DNA from: Cymodocea nodosa
Lineage: Eukaryota > Streptophyta > Magnoliopsida > Alismatales > Cymodoceaceae
Direction of reading: 5' to 3'
Length of the DNA stretch: 64,000 nt
Assembly (NCBI GenBank): GCA_036874045.1
Contig: CM072335.1
Location: 8,886,001-8,950,000, forward strand
The notes below the pieces were generated by a model. It had not been told where the DNA came from. It ran no database searches and worked only from the letters and a program-made list of their open reading frames with translations. Position numbers and translations under genes: made by a program. Of this stretch, positions 34,773-46,527 are shown in pieces (within the stretch, counting starts at the first letter, position 1; each line of letters opens with the position of its first letter).

Positions 34773-36649
34773 CAACTATCCCTACTCCTTTATATTCAAA
34801 ACAAGTATAATCAGATATTGCTGTAGACAAAACAAAAGTTGATAGTCTTCGAAAGGTCGTTGCAATAGAAAGTGCCTTAGAAGAATTAAAGCAGAAAACT
34901 TTTGTGGAGTAATTTGAAAAGAAAACAGCAATACTTGAAGAGGAGAAACAGAAATGTTATAGAAGAAGAAAAATCAGAAAAATTATGTCTAAGGAAACAA
35001 AGTCTATTGGAAAAGGACAATCAGATGAAAATTTATTTCCAAAGGACAATGTATGTCTAGACATTGTACCTTATTGTACATCTGATAAACTCATCAGTTC
35101 CGAACACACTGAAACTGATGAATATAATGAGACTTTATTTTCCCTTGCTAGAAAGCTTGAGAAGAAATACAAGTCAAATATGAGCTCAAGTTTTTCTATT
35201 AATACAAGTCGTGATGATGCAGAAATTGACAAATCAGAGCATTAGGCACCTGACATTGAACAAGTTATTGCAGATATAATTGACAATGTTGAGGCAGTAA
35301 CTAGTTCAGAGGCTGAATTGTCTAGAGTAGTAGATATTGAAATTGTTAAGACTCCAGAAGAGCTAAAAGTTAACCAGCCTTCTACAGAATCTATAGAAGC
35401 AGAGTCTGAGAATTCACAACATGAATCAATGGAAATATCTGTTGAACAAAATGAACAATTACAGACGGATACACCGGCTGTAGAATTTGTGGAAAAATTG
35501 TACTCTGAACATTCTATTGAGATTGAATAGATGAATGTTGAGCATATTAACAATGTTCCTAACACTGTTGAAGCTGGAGAATCAAGCTTACCTGAGCAGC
35601 TTTAAGATAATATTTTGGAAGAGGAACAACATGACATTCATTTTGAAGAAGAGGTTCTTGAAGATGAATTAAACTCTAAGTCACGACTTCAGGTATCACC
35701 TTCTTTGTGTACAATGTTAAACATTCAAGGTAATACAATTCATTTTAGATCTGAAGAAGCATTGCAAAAATACAATAATCTGATTACATGTCAGATTCTG
35801 CATGCTCGTCCAATAAAATTCAGAAATTTGATGGACATAAGAGATCTGTTTGAGTTTCAAGGCCTCATTAAATTCTTGCCAGTAGGAACTAAATGGAAGC
35901 AATACATAGAGCTTATTGCAGCTTTTTATAGCAATCTGGTCAAGAATGAAAATTTTCTGAAGACTCAAATAAATGAACAGGAGTTTATATTGTCTCCTGA
36001 GTTAATTTTTGAAGTTTTGGGATTAAAGAATGAAGGTGTTGTTGTTACAAACAGATTTGACATGATAAGACAACTGGAATGGAACATTCAGTCTTTATCA
36101 AAAATTCCAGATATATATTCTGAAATGAGATTAATGGAAAATATGAATGCAGAGGCAAAGTTTATTGCAAATATATTGCATGCAAATTTATTTCAGAGAG
36201 TTGGACACAATATGGAAGTCAGCAGAAGTTGTTTATATGCAACTTATAGCTTGCTGAATAGAATTCAAATCAATTGGTTTGATGTTTTCACTTCTCAACT
36301 ATAGCATATGAGTTCAAAGTTATTTTATGGTGATGCTATATGTAGACTCATTGCAAGCCAATTAAATTTATCCGACTGGCCCTCTGAAACTAAAGGCATG
36401 AGAGCATTTAGTGTCGAAGATTTGCAAAAATTCCAGGCCATGCATAAACCTCAACGACAACAACAACAACAACCTGATACAGACCATATACAACAACAAC
36501 AACAACAAAGTTATTCAGTTCAAGCAGAACAGCAAACCCAACTACCTCCTGACTTAGATGCAGTGCTTAACAACATCAGAAATGATATTAGGCATCTAGG
36601 AGATAAAATATGTAATGCTATAAGTGATATACTTAGGAGGGGTCGCTAA
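34773..36649 (+). pseudogene. Element B accessory ORF, N-terminus deleted
   Basis: Corresponds to A 23618-25484. The basic N-terminal part and start codon are lost in the deletion. In-frame stops at about 34810, 34911, 35243, 35528, 35603 and 36302 are mostly CAG/CAA in A. The conserved domain (FLPVGTKWKQYIELIAAFYS) is open from 35615 to 36304. The polyglutamine tract has a different length from A. It ends DILRRGR. Confidence 0.7.
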
Positions 36650-37151
36650 CTGTTTTTGTTTGTTTGTAAATAAAAAATGTAATGTTTGTATTACTTGTTT
36701 GATTCATTGAACAATACATTTTTCTGTAAATATCTTTAATTATTATTCTTATTTACAGAAAGAGTTGTTGTAATTGTAATTCTCTTATATATGTATATAT
36801 ATTCTTTGTAATTATCTTTTTGATTAATGACAAAAAGGGGGAGAAATATTATAAAAAGATGATTATGATCTTAATTGCATATATATATTATAAAAGGAGA
36901 TGCTATTTAAATGGTTATTGTAATCTGACAGATGATAATTAGAAAACTGATACTTATATAATTATTGACAATTGAGAGTTTTAGTTCTGAGAGGTAAAAT
37001 TTACACAAACAATAGAAATAAGCTTAAGTGAACTTAAGTCAACAAACAAGTTTGTTGAATTAAAAGTTAACCCAACGAAGGTGCTTTGTTGAGTTATACA
37101 TATTTCATAATTGATTTAATATGGTTTTGTCATCATCAAAAATGGGGAGAT
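36650..37151 (+). promoter_or_regulatory. Element B 3' UTR and polypurine tracts
   Basis: Matches A 25485-25980. The first tract caaaaagggggagaaat lies near 36830. The tract before the LTR reads catcaaaaatggggagat, with one pyrimidine replacing a G. Confidence 0.75.
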
Positions 37152-38828
37152 TGTTGAGTATTTTTGTTTTGATGATGTGTGCTGAATGAAAATAATCATA
37201 TTTGCTCAATTACTATTGCTTGTGAAAAGAAATTAAAATCATCAATTAATACAGAAAAAGCTTACCGATATAAATACTTGTCTGTATTGGATCTGAAGTT
37301 AATAACTAGTCATTTCGTTACATTAATTTCTCATTTAGCTAAACGTTAAGTTAACATGTGTTTTTATTGAAAAGCATGATATGTTTTAATGTTATATCTT
37401 TTGTATCATGAACAGTGCACATTTAGACAACTGGTTAAGTTAGAGTTTTGTTTGTATAGAGGTCACGTGAGAACTCGTTAAGTTAGAGGCTTAAAGGTTA
37501 AAATAGGTCACGTGATAACTCGTTAAGTTAGTGAGTAAAAGAAGAGACGAACTCGTTAAGTTAGTGTTATACACGTGGTGAAATTATAAGTTACGAATGT
37601 TGTATTGTATCACGTGAGGTGCACATGTTTAACTCGTTAAGTTAACATAACTAAACGCGTTGAGTTGCTATATTGAACATTAAGGCAACGCGTTAGGTTA
37701 GTGTTATAAACTTAAGTTGTTATTTTTGCACGTGGTAAAATTCTTATTATAAAAACATTTGTTTATTACTGGTTCATTGAGTTATCATAAAACAACGGAG
37801 ATGGTTCGTTGAGTTATCATAACACAACGGAGATGGTTCGTTGAGTTATCATAAAACAATGGAGATGGTTCGTTGAGTTATCATAACACAATGGAGATGG
37901 TTCGTTGAATTAGCATAACACCACAGACTTAGTTCGTTGAGTTAGCTACAGTACTTGTCACGTGAAATGGCACATGAGGAACTCGTTAAGTTGGAAATGT
38001 TAAGTTATATATATACTTGTGTTACTCGTTTAGTTAACATTAAAGTAACGACTTCTTATTACACTGATGAAAAACTTTTGGACGAGAAAGTTTATTTTGC
38101 AGGAAATTTTTCAGAGATCCAGGACTGATGATTAAAGAAAATTTGAAATATAAACGTGGGTTAGAACCTGTGTGTTTCGATGAAGGAAAAAGAAAAGACG
38201 TGGAGAAGTGGAAAACTGGTGGTGGTTAAACGTGAAGGATATGCATGAAATGAAGATACAGTATAAAAGGCATAGAATTCTCGTTGATCAATTTATCCTT
38301 GCACACAAAAAGAAAAATCTTTTCAAGGATCAAACCATCTCTACACACCAAAAGAAAAATCTTTTTTAGGGATCAAAAACACCTTCTTGGGGAAAATCTC
38401 TCAAGTGGAAGAAAGTTCAGTGAAGCATAAAAAGGTAAGATTTTCGTCACTGAAGATTTGAAGTATCAGAAGAAAGCAAATTCGGTGAAGCATGAAAAGA
38501 CAAGATATTCATCACTGAAGAATTGTTGAAGAAGAAAAAGAAGAAGAAGAAAGATCTCAAACAGGGAGAAAAGTTTTAAATTCCACAAATTAGTTTTCTC
38601 TGTTTGTAGTTATGAAATTGTTTAGATGATACATGGTATTGAAATATAATTGCATCTACAATTTCTGAGGAGAATTGAATTGTATATTGTAATTGAAACC
38701 TTGAATAAAAATGATTTTATGAAAACAATGTCTCGACTTGTTTTTGAGTTTTAAAGTTTCAATTATATTTCAGAAAATATTAAAAATACACAATTCACCC
38801 CCCTCTTGTGTAGCCATACGATCCTATA
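37152..38828 (+). repeat. 3' LTR of element B (1677 bp)
   Basis: Ends atcctaTA, with the terminal CA changed to TA, followed by GTTAG. It holds four 32-bp units at 37771-37898. Over about the first 200 bases I count five differences from the 5' LTR, all transitions, so the insertion is moderately old. Confidence 0.9.
37771..37898 (+). repeat. 32-bp tandem units in B 3' LTR (4 copies + partial)
   Basis: Units at 37771, 37803, 37835 and 37867. They differ by a few bases (cataaaacaa versus cataacacaa; caacgg versus caatgg) in an alternating pattern, suggesting duplication of a two-unit block. Each unit contains one ttcgttgagtta motif. Confidence 0.85.
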
Positions 38829-38833
38829 GTTAG

Positions 38834-40205
38834 TGAGTAAAAGAAGAGACGAACTCGTTAAGTTAGTGTTATACACATGGTGAAATTATAAATTACGAAT
38901 GTTGTATTGTATCACGTGAGGTGCACATGTTTAACTCGTTAAGTTAACATAACTAAACGCGTTGAGTTGCTGTATTGAACACTAAGACAACGCGTTAGGT
39001 TAGTGTTATAAACTTAAGTTGTTATTTTTGCATGTGGTAAAATTCTTATTATAAAAACATTTGTTTATTACTGAATCGGTGAGTTAAAGTTTTTCGAAGA
39101 CTTACAGTCATAACTATCCGAAAGGTAACTTAAGTCATGTTTTTAGGTCTTGACATGTGTCTCACTAGTTTTATAATATAAAGAGTTTTTCAGTGACTTA
39201 CATCCGTAACTATCCGAAACTTAAACTGTTTTCGGTGAGTTATCGTTTAACCTTCCGAAAGAAAGGTTAAGCTGGTTCATTGAGTTAGCATAACACCACA
39301 GACTTAGTTCGTTGAGTTAGCTACAGTACTTGTCACGTGAAATGGCACATGTTGAACTCGTTAAGTTAGAAACGTTAAGTTATATATATATACTTGTGTT
39401 ACTCGTTTAGTTAACATTAAAGTAACGACTTCTTATTACATTGATGAAAAATTTTTGGACGAGAAAGTTTATTTTGTAGGAAATTTTTCAAAGATCCAAG
39501 ACTGATGATTAAAGAAAATTTGAAATATAAACGTGGGTTGGAACGTGTGTGTTTTGATAAAGGAAAAAGAAAAGACGTGGAGAAGTGGAAAACTAGTAGT
39601 GATTAAACGTGGAGGATATGCATGAAATGAAGATACAGTATAAAAGGCATAGAGTTCTCGTTGATCAAACCATCCTTGCATACAAAACGAAAAATCTTTT
39701 CAAGGATCAAACCATCCCTGCACACCAAAAGAAAAATATTTTTCAGGGATCAAAAACACCTCTTCGGGCAAAATCTCTCAAGTGGAAGAAAATTCAGTGA
39801 AGCATAAAAAGGTAAGATTTTTGTCACTGAAGATTTGAAGTATCAGAAGAAAGCAAATTCGGTGAAGCATAAAAAGACAAGATATTCGTCATTGAAGAAT
39901 TACTAAAGAAGAAAGAAGAAGAAGAAGAAAGATCTCAAACAGGGAGAAATGTTTTAAATTCCGCAAATTAGTTTTCTCTATTTGTAATTATGAAATTGTA
40001 TAGATGAAACATGGTATCGAAATATAATTGCATCTACAATTTCTAAGGAGAATTGAATTGTATATTGTAATTGAAACATTGAATAAAAATGATTTTATGA
40101 AAACAATGTCTCGACTTGTTTTTGAGTTTTAAAGTTTCAATTATATTTCAGAAAATATTAAAATACACAATTCACCCCCCTCTTGTGTAGCCATACGATC
40201 CTACA
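38834..40205 (+). repeat. 3' LTR of element A, second piece
   Basis: Resumes after B's GTTAG with tgagtaaaagaagagacg and runs to ccatacgatcctaCA at 40205. It carries the same D/G-type central module as A's 5' LTR (about 39072-39275), a TATA box (39639-39647) and the leader hairpins with ATCCCTG/CAGGGAT pairing intact (39714-39750). Confidence 0.9.
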
Positions 40206-40210
40206 CTAGT

Positions 40211-41666
40211 CCACCCCCAAGATACACTTGGGCTTCACTAAGTATTCAAATACTTACAACACTTGCTTTTAGGTTGAAGCAAGAACCAACACTTAGAGCT
40301 TTCAGGTATAAGCTCAATAACCAACCTTTCTTTATTGAGCTTTTAGGTTGAAGCTCTCAACCAACTATGAGTTTTCAGGTAGAAACTCACGAACCAACAA
40401 CTTTGAGTCTTTCTATAAGAGTTTTGGCACACAGAGCTTTTTTTGCAGTGAATCTTTTGAGTATACTTGATTGTTTGCAGACTTGAGAGTGTAACTGGAA
40501 TTTGTGTAGCTCACTGTATATTGTATGATCGTTATCTCTATCTGATCTTCTCTTAAACTTCTCATATTCATACCAAAAGGTATAACGATCACATTTTTCT
40601 TTCAATGGATGTATTCTGCTGTACTTGCTAAATAATCAGACCTAAATATGGTAAGTTACCATTCTGTCTGATGTTAAGTAAGTAACCTTCTGATTTCCTT
40701 TAACTTTCGAATGATTATATGAATAACTCACCGAAGAGCGTCCATAACTTACCGATTCTTCACTTACATCTTGTTGTTTGTGTCACGTGAGGATTTTAAG
40801 TTGCTCACGTGAAATTCTTGACTTTCGGATAGTTAACTACAGTAACTCTCTGATTTTTCTTTTAAGCTTCCGACTGTTATCTCTTTAATTCTGCATGTAC
40901 ATAATAGAATAACTTAAGTTTCAGATAGTTAAAAATGTAACTCACTGAAACTTCCTATTTTTCGGATAGTTAGCTTTCTAACTCTCCGAAAACTCATTTG
41001 AGCTTCTATTGGATTTATGCATGTGGGAAATTCAATGACTTAAGTTTTGGATAGTTAAACTGTAACTCACTGAAACTCTCTTGAAATTTTGGATAGTTAT
41101 CTTTCTAACTCTCTGATTTTTCCTTTTAAGCTTTTAACTGTCGTCTTCTCAATTCTACACGTGCGTAATAGGATAACTTAAGTTCCAGATGGTTATACCT
41201 GTAACTCACCAAAATCCTTCAAATTTCAGGTAGTTATCTTTCTAACTCTCCGAAAAGTCTTTTAAGCTTCTGTATTGGAATTCTGCACATGGTTAATTGA
41301 ATGACTTAAGTTTCGGATAGTTAGCATTTCTAACTCTCCGATTTTCCTTGAGCTTTCGGATAGTTAACTCCTTAACTCTCCGATCATTCAACCAACTGCC
41401 TTTCATAACTCTCTGAAGGCTTTATAATTTTGGATAGTTATTCTTCTAACTGTCCGATAGAATTGCTGCTGCTGTAAACTTGCTCTTCGGATACTTTGAT
41501 TTGTAACTATCCGATTTTCTATAGCAGCACATTCTGGGATTAACTGCAACCTATTTGCTGCTTAGAATTGTCTATCTTCTGATCTTTTGCTACACTAACT
41601 TATTTGTGAAATACAATATGTTTCCTCACATAGGTTTTGCATTATCAAAATACTCGGGTTCTAACA
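40211..41666 (-). repeat. 5' LTR of element C, second piece (R/U3 side)
   Basis: After CTAGT (40206-40210) the C LTR continues to gggttctaaCA at 41666, followed by the CTTAC duplication. The region 40216-40440 has repeated hairpin-like units (gcttttaggttgaagc, gagctttcaggtataagctc) similar in style to the G leader. U3 (about 40680-41520) is a dense array of TTCGGATAGTTA and facing TAACTCTCCGAA motifs with cttaag and cacgtg-like sites. Confidence 0.85.
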
Positions 41667-42945
41667 CTTACATACCTATCTGCTCAAGTACAAAAGACTC
41701 GTGATCAAACAAATCAATAAACTCTCAAAGTTTTTCTCTTTTTTTCCTTTTTTTTTTCTTTTCAACATAGTATATATATGTATTTCATTCATACAAATGC
41801 AATAAAACACAAATCTCATATAATCCTGCTTTTATAATTTACTAAAAACATGAATCCATATCAATAAGCATATACTTTTTCTGTAGTTTCATAAGATTTA
41901 CACATAAATCATTCTACAAGTTTAATCAATCAAATTAAATGTATCCTTGATCATATGTATTTCATTTAATTCAAAAATCAACATTTCAGCTCTTTCAGGA
42001 TTTTAGATAATTTACTAAGTTTCAGTTAAGTATTCTGATTTCTTTTTTAAAATTGTGAAACTGTTAAACTCATAAAATTCAGCAAAAACATAAGATATTA
42101 TATTTAGATTTGTATTAATAGTAAAATTTGTGGCATCTTATATAAGATTCTAAATATAACATTCAAGCAGTTACAGTTCTTAAAATTTTACAATGTCAAT
42201 TATCGAATAGTTATAGGAAATTCCGATTAGTTACAACAAATTCATAAATTTTTTTTTTTCAATTTCCATAGAAATTTGCAGCACAATCTTAATTCCTCTA
42301 ATTAACAAGATCACTTAGATTTAATCTAATTACCTTCCCCCCATACCTACATTTTGCATTGTCCTCAATGTAAAAGATTTTATAGTAAATACAGTAAATG
42401 TTAGCAGACATGAATATTGTTTCGTTGACTTAGCACCTAACTCAACGAACTTAATTCGTTGAGTTATTGAATAACTTCACGAACTGAGTTTGAATGTAAA
42501 TTCAAGATAAGTAATTAATTACATACCTTATTCTTTTTTATCTCCTTCAATATTTTCCGACTTTTGATTCTGAAAAACTTTTCATTCACATATAAAAGTA
42601 GAATATATAACAAAATAACATTTAACAACAAAACATAAATTGTTAAATCAGTTTCTTGTGTGGAACGTAGGCTCTTATGCCTTTGGTGGCTCACAAGTAA
42701 GCTAGTTGATTTCCCAAAATAGATATCAACAAACTAGATTGATATTTTGTTTGTTTTTTTTTATAAAATAAAATTTTTTCTTTCTTTTCTACAAATAAAT
42801 GCAAAGTACACAAAACATAAAAAGTACAAAATCACAGTTTAAGAACATGATTGAAAAGTAGTGATAAATGGAATAAATGTGTCAGTCTAAGCAAACTTTT
42901 TAGGCATAATTATTCTTGCTATTAATTCTATTTTAATGTAGTCTT
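41667..42945 (-). mobile_element. Element D interior, 3' spacer, right part
   Basis: Continues D after C, starting with the second CTTAC. It aligns with D2 56313-57560. It contains the minus-strand motif ctttttacattgaggacaat-like followed by a ggggggaagg run (42331-42376), which I recognise as a conserved post-integrase motif of Athila/Tat elements. Another conserved stretch of unknown role lies at about 42655-42740. No ORF. Similarity to D2 stops near 42946. Confidence 0.65.
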
Positions 42946-45127
42946 TGTAAAGTATTAATTTGTGTATTTTATATATGTTAATTTATGCATGTTAAGGATT
43001 ATAAAGTGCAAATATATATGTTCTAATGTGGAATTACATGCAAATCATATTTTTAGACATATGCATGAATTAGGGATTAAATAGTCAATAATGCACAAAT
43101 TTGTCCTTTATTAAATTAATACCTAGTCAATTAGCCCATGTGTAGATATAAGTAATTTATATATTGATTTCATGCATATCTTAAAATAATTATCATTAAG
43201 ATATGAAATCAAATAATCCTCAATTGAGCAAGCAATATATTATGCCCATTTTATTTTTTCTTTATAATCTAGTAGGAATTTATGTGTAATGTGCATATGC
43301 ATTTAATGTTATGTTTGAGTTGTTGATAATAGGAAGGACATGGACCCTTGGATTAAATCATGGGAAATCAACAACCCATGGTCGTCCATCTCACACTTCC
43401 AATTCTTGAAGATATCAATCAATCAACCATCAAGACTTGCTTAATTTAGGAGGTCACAAATTGGAAGGAGTTTGAATTCTTTCCATAGATGAATGACAAG
43501 GGAAGAGAAAAGTGTATGGCCGACCAAGGAAAGATCGATCTCCTTTCTCCTCCATGCAAAAGGCTAAGCAAAGAACTCCAAAAATTTTGTCCTCCCTTCT
43601 TCCAGCCAAGGTTGTGGACGAGCTCTCCTCCAAGATTGGTGAGCTAGACGTCTTCCCCCTCATACTAGAAGACCTCCTTTTCTCCACTCCAAGCCGACAT
43701 ACAGAAGGATCTCCATAGGTAAAAAATTGGTGGTATTGGAGGCATGTGTGTAGCATTGGAAGAGCTTGGGATGTGATCTTCAAGATGAGGTAATTAGGAA
43801 GTATCAAAATTGAGAGGAAAGCCAACAAATTTATGTATCTTGGAAGTGGTTGAAGACATGCAACCACCACTTCAAAGCAACCCTAGAGACCTCTTTTGGA
43901 CGTGCTACAGGTGGTGACAGCCCTATGGTGTGTTGGTGTGACATGATTCAAGGTTAAAGGGGAGCTCATGCTTGAAGAAAGGTGGAGAACTCAAAGGTAT
44001 ATTGGAGAGGAGAGATCCTCATACTTGTAAATACATTTTCATATCATATGTGTATGAGTATTTAGGTATTTTAAATTTATAAATGTATGCACGTTTAGGA
44101 TCTTTGTTAAATGTTTATTTGTTTAATTTAAATAGTTGTTTTAGATTAGAACTCATGGAATATAATTGCTTCATGTGAATGTGTGAATGTTGTGAATAAA
44201 ACTAACTCTTAACCCTTGTGAATGTGTGTATATCCTATTTGTTGTAAATTCCAATGCATGTTCTGTTTTGTTATATGTTTTATGACTTGATTTCTTTGAG
44301 TTATATGTCGTGTTATAGCTTTTTTTGTAAGTACTTCAAGTGCACTATACATATGTATTGTTGGAATTTTTTAGAATGCATTTCTTTGGTTTTTCGATTA
44401 TTCTTTCGAAGGTAGCATCTACTCCGTTTTATTGGTCGAGCATTAGAAATTGTACTCGACACCTTTGTGTTGCCTTGCTTTTGTGCATTTTGAAATGTTT
44501 TTCTGTAAATTTTCCTTATTAGAAAAACAATCTATCTTTCAAGTCGCAGTGATTTTGTGGTGTTTCATGAAGATTTGATTGAGTTATAATTTTTGCACCG
44601 ATGATGCATTTTTGGAAAGTTTTCAAAATCATTTTGCGCACTATTCGTATATCCAACTTTGGCAGTAGCCTAGAGTGAGTTAGTCCTGGAAATCACTTCC
44701 ATTTTAAAGATAACTCGATGACCTTTCCAACCAATATTTTTTCTGGATTTTTCAATGTCTAGGTTGGAAGGAAGAAGAGTTAGAATTTAGACTTAATTAT
44801 TGTGATTCTAGAGATGTGAAATAATGATTTTCTTGAGTTTTCAAGTTATCAACTCTAGGAATTAATAGGTTTTATGCTATCTTTGAAATATTTATTGTAT
44901 TTATGTAAATTGTAATTTAATTGCACATGATTAGAGTTTTAATTACAAATTTAATGGTATGGATATTTTATCAAACAATCATTTTAATAAAATTATTTAA
45001 GACAAACTCTTTGTGGATTCGACCCATACTTACACATGCTTATTACAATGGGCACCGTGTGCTTGCATTTATAAATGTAAAATTTACACTTTTGCCATTT
45101 AATTTAACAACACATAAAAGCGTTACA
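42946..45127 (+). repeat. 5' LTR of element H (left edge approximate)
   Basis: It probably starts TGTAAAGTATTAATTTG at 42946 and ends aaaagcgttaCA at 45127. The U5 signature lies at about 45005-45075 (gtggattcgaccc...cttacac...gtgtgcttgc), as in Athila/Tat LTRs. Short ORFs on both strands around 43454-43870 show no recognisable domain and are treated as chance. Unlike the other LTRs, I see few TCGGATAGTTA-type motifs here. Confidence 0.6.
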
Positions 45128-45132
45128 AGTTT

Positions 45133-45151
45133 TTGACACCATTGCTAGGGA
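45133..45151 (+). promoter_or_regulatory. Primer binding site of H (decayed tRNA-Asp type)
   Basis: TTGACACCATTGCTAGGGA. Compared with the usual Athila/Tat site TGGCGCCGTTGCCGGGGA, all differences are transitions and most fall at CG dinucleotides. Confidence 0.75.
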
Positions 45152-46527
45152 GTTTTGGTGCTAAAATGATTTATTAGATGATTTGCGAGATTTAATATCC
45201 TTTACATTATTCTAGTTTTGTTTGTTTTCTTGTTTAGTTGAGTTATTATTTTTCTTTGTGTGTTTGCAAGGAAATGAATTTATGGATTGGCCACTTCATG
45301 TATTCATCTTCCTTGATTTCTGAATAGCTTGTCACATGTTTAATTAAGTATATAAGTTGGTGACAAGTAGCTTAAGGGAGTAATGATAATCTTTGTGTAC
45401 AAATTATTAAGACATAATCTAGTTGTTTGAAAATTTAAAATTTTTGATGTGCACGAGATTAGAGCTCATTTTTATGATATTTTTTCTGAAATATTCGATT
45501 TCTAAGATTTCTTTTGAGTACTTATGTGTAAAATTCTGATTAGTGTGTTAAAAGATAAAAATCTTACAAAGCAAGGATACTTTACAGATTTTTGAATAGT
45601 TTTCTTCTAATGATTTTTAAAAATCAATATTTTTTTGAGTATTTAAAATTTAATTTAGTATTTTTTTCAGAAACTAGAGGAAATTATCTTTCCAACAAGT
45701 ATTTACATGTGTCGTTTGGATTTATATAAATTTCTATCTGATTTTTCTAAATTAAGGTGGTAAGTTGTTAATTTTGGGTTAAACAACTCGTTGAGTTAGT
45801 TAACTCAACGAGTTGTCTCTATCCAGAACTCATTAACTTAACGAGTTGGTCCTTCACAGAACTCATTGAGTTATCTAACTCAATGAGTTACTGTATGTAA
45901 TTTTTTTTTTGTGTAGAATAGTTTTATCTGAACTCTTATATTTGAAACTGCAAATACATGTTTCAATAAAATTTATTTTTGACATTTTTCCATGAAACTA
46001 TAGTAGTTTATCTTTCAAACAAGGTATTATACATTGTATTTGGATTTATATACATTTCTGGAGAAATTTTCTAAGATGATATGTTCTGCAGATTATGAAT
46101 TCTGACTTATCTAAGTTTCACATGATTTTGATAATACTTCAGCTTTGGATATTTTTGTCTTTGATTTTTCTTAGAAACTAGAAGTAATTACCTTTCAGAA
46201 AAATATTTATGTGTGAATTTTCAAGTTGTATAAATTTCTGTAGAAATTTTTTTAACCAAGGTAGTATAGTTTAGTTGCAGAAATTCCATGAGTACTTGGT
46301 TTAGATGAAACTTAGATTATATACAATGTTTGTGAGATATATGCATTGCTATTTGCATCTAGAATTTAGTGGCATGATAATAGAATAGTGACTGAATGAA
46401 TCTACAGAAAATTAAGTTTCAAGTAAAAGAAAAAATAATTGTTTATCAATTCTTCTATTATGTTGCATATTTGCTTAAATCACTTGAAGATTGTGCTTGA
46501 TTGAATACATTCGGTTTGTTCATTTAG
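45152..46527 (+). other. Element H leader with facing palindromic motifs
   Basis: AT-rich, no credible ORF. The region 45784-45895 holds consecutive inverted pairs: a perfect 15-base pair (45784-45798 with 45801-45815, caactcgttgagtta arm), then aactcattaacttaacgagtt, then aactcattgagtta with taactcaatgagtt. This is the same motif class as in the copia LTRs, here inside a gypsy leader. Confidence 0.6.

Larger units (their letters stand above)
26361..38828 (+). mobile_element. Element B: sibling copy of A inserted in A's 3' LTR
   Basis: 5' LTR 26361-27968, primer site, gag, pol, accessory ORF (5' deleted), 3' LTR 37152-38828. GTTAG precedes it (26356-26360) and follows it (38829-38833), a perfect duplication, after which A's LTR resumes with tgagtaaaag. 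Same family and orientation as its host element. Confidence 0.93.
14316..40205 (+). mobile_element. Element A: plus-strand Ty1/copia (Sirevirus-like) with accessory ORF, interrupted by B
   Basis: 5' LTR 14316-16070, primer site 16073, gag 16271, pol to 21637, spacer, accessory ORF 23224-25484, purine tract, 3' LTR 25981-26360 plus 38834-40205. The target duplication is CTAGA before and CTAGT after, one base different, consistent with age. The element proper is about 13.4 kb after removing B and its extra GTTAG. Confidence 0.9.
8851..41666 (-). mobile_element. Element C: minus-strand Ty1/copia (Sirevirus-like), interrupted by A and B
   Basis: Complete but decayed element: 3' LTR 8851-9052, purine tract, gag-pol 9455-14095, primer site, 5' LTR in two pieces (14136-14315 and 40211-41666). 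The duplication CTTAC is perfect at 8846-8850 and 41667-41671, proving that the ends belong together although 32.8 kb apart. About 25.9 kb of that distance is element A with B nested in it. Confidence 0.9.

Noticed and set aside
43454-43870. 138-codon minus ORF and 68-codon plus ORF in the H LTR
   Set aside because: Both lie inside an LTR, overlap each other on opposite strands and show no recognisable domain.
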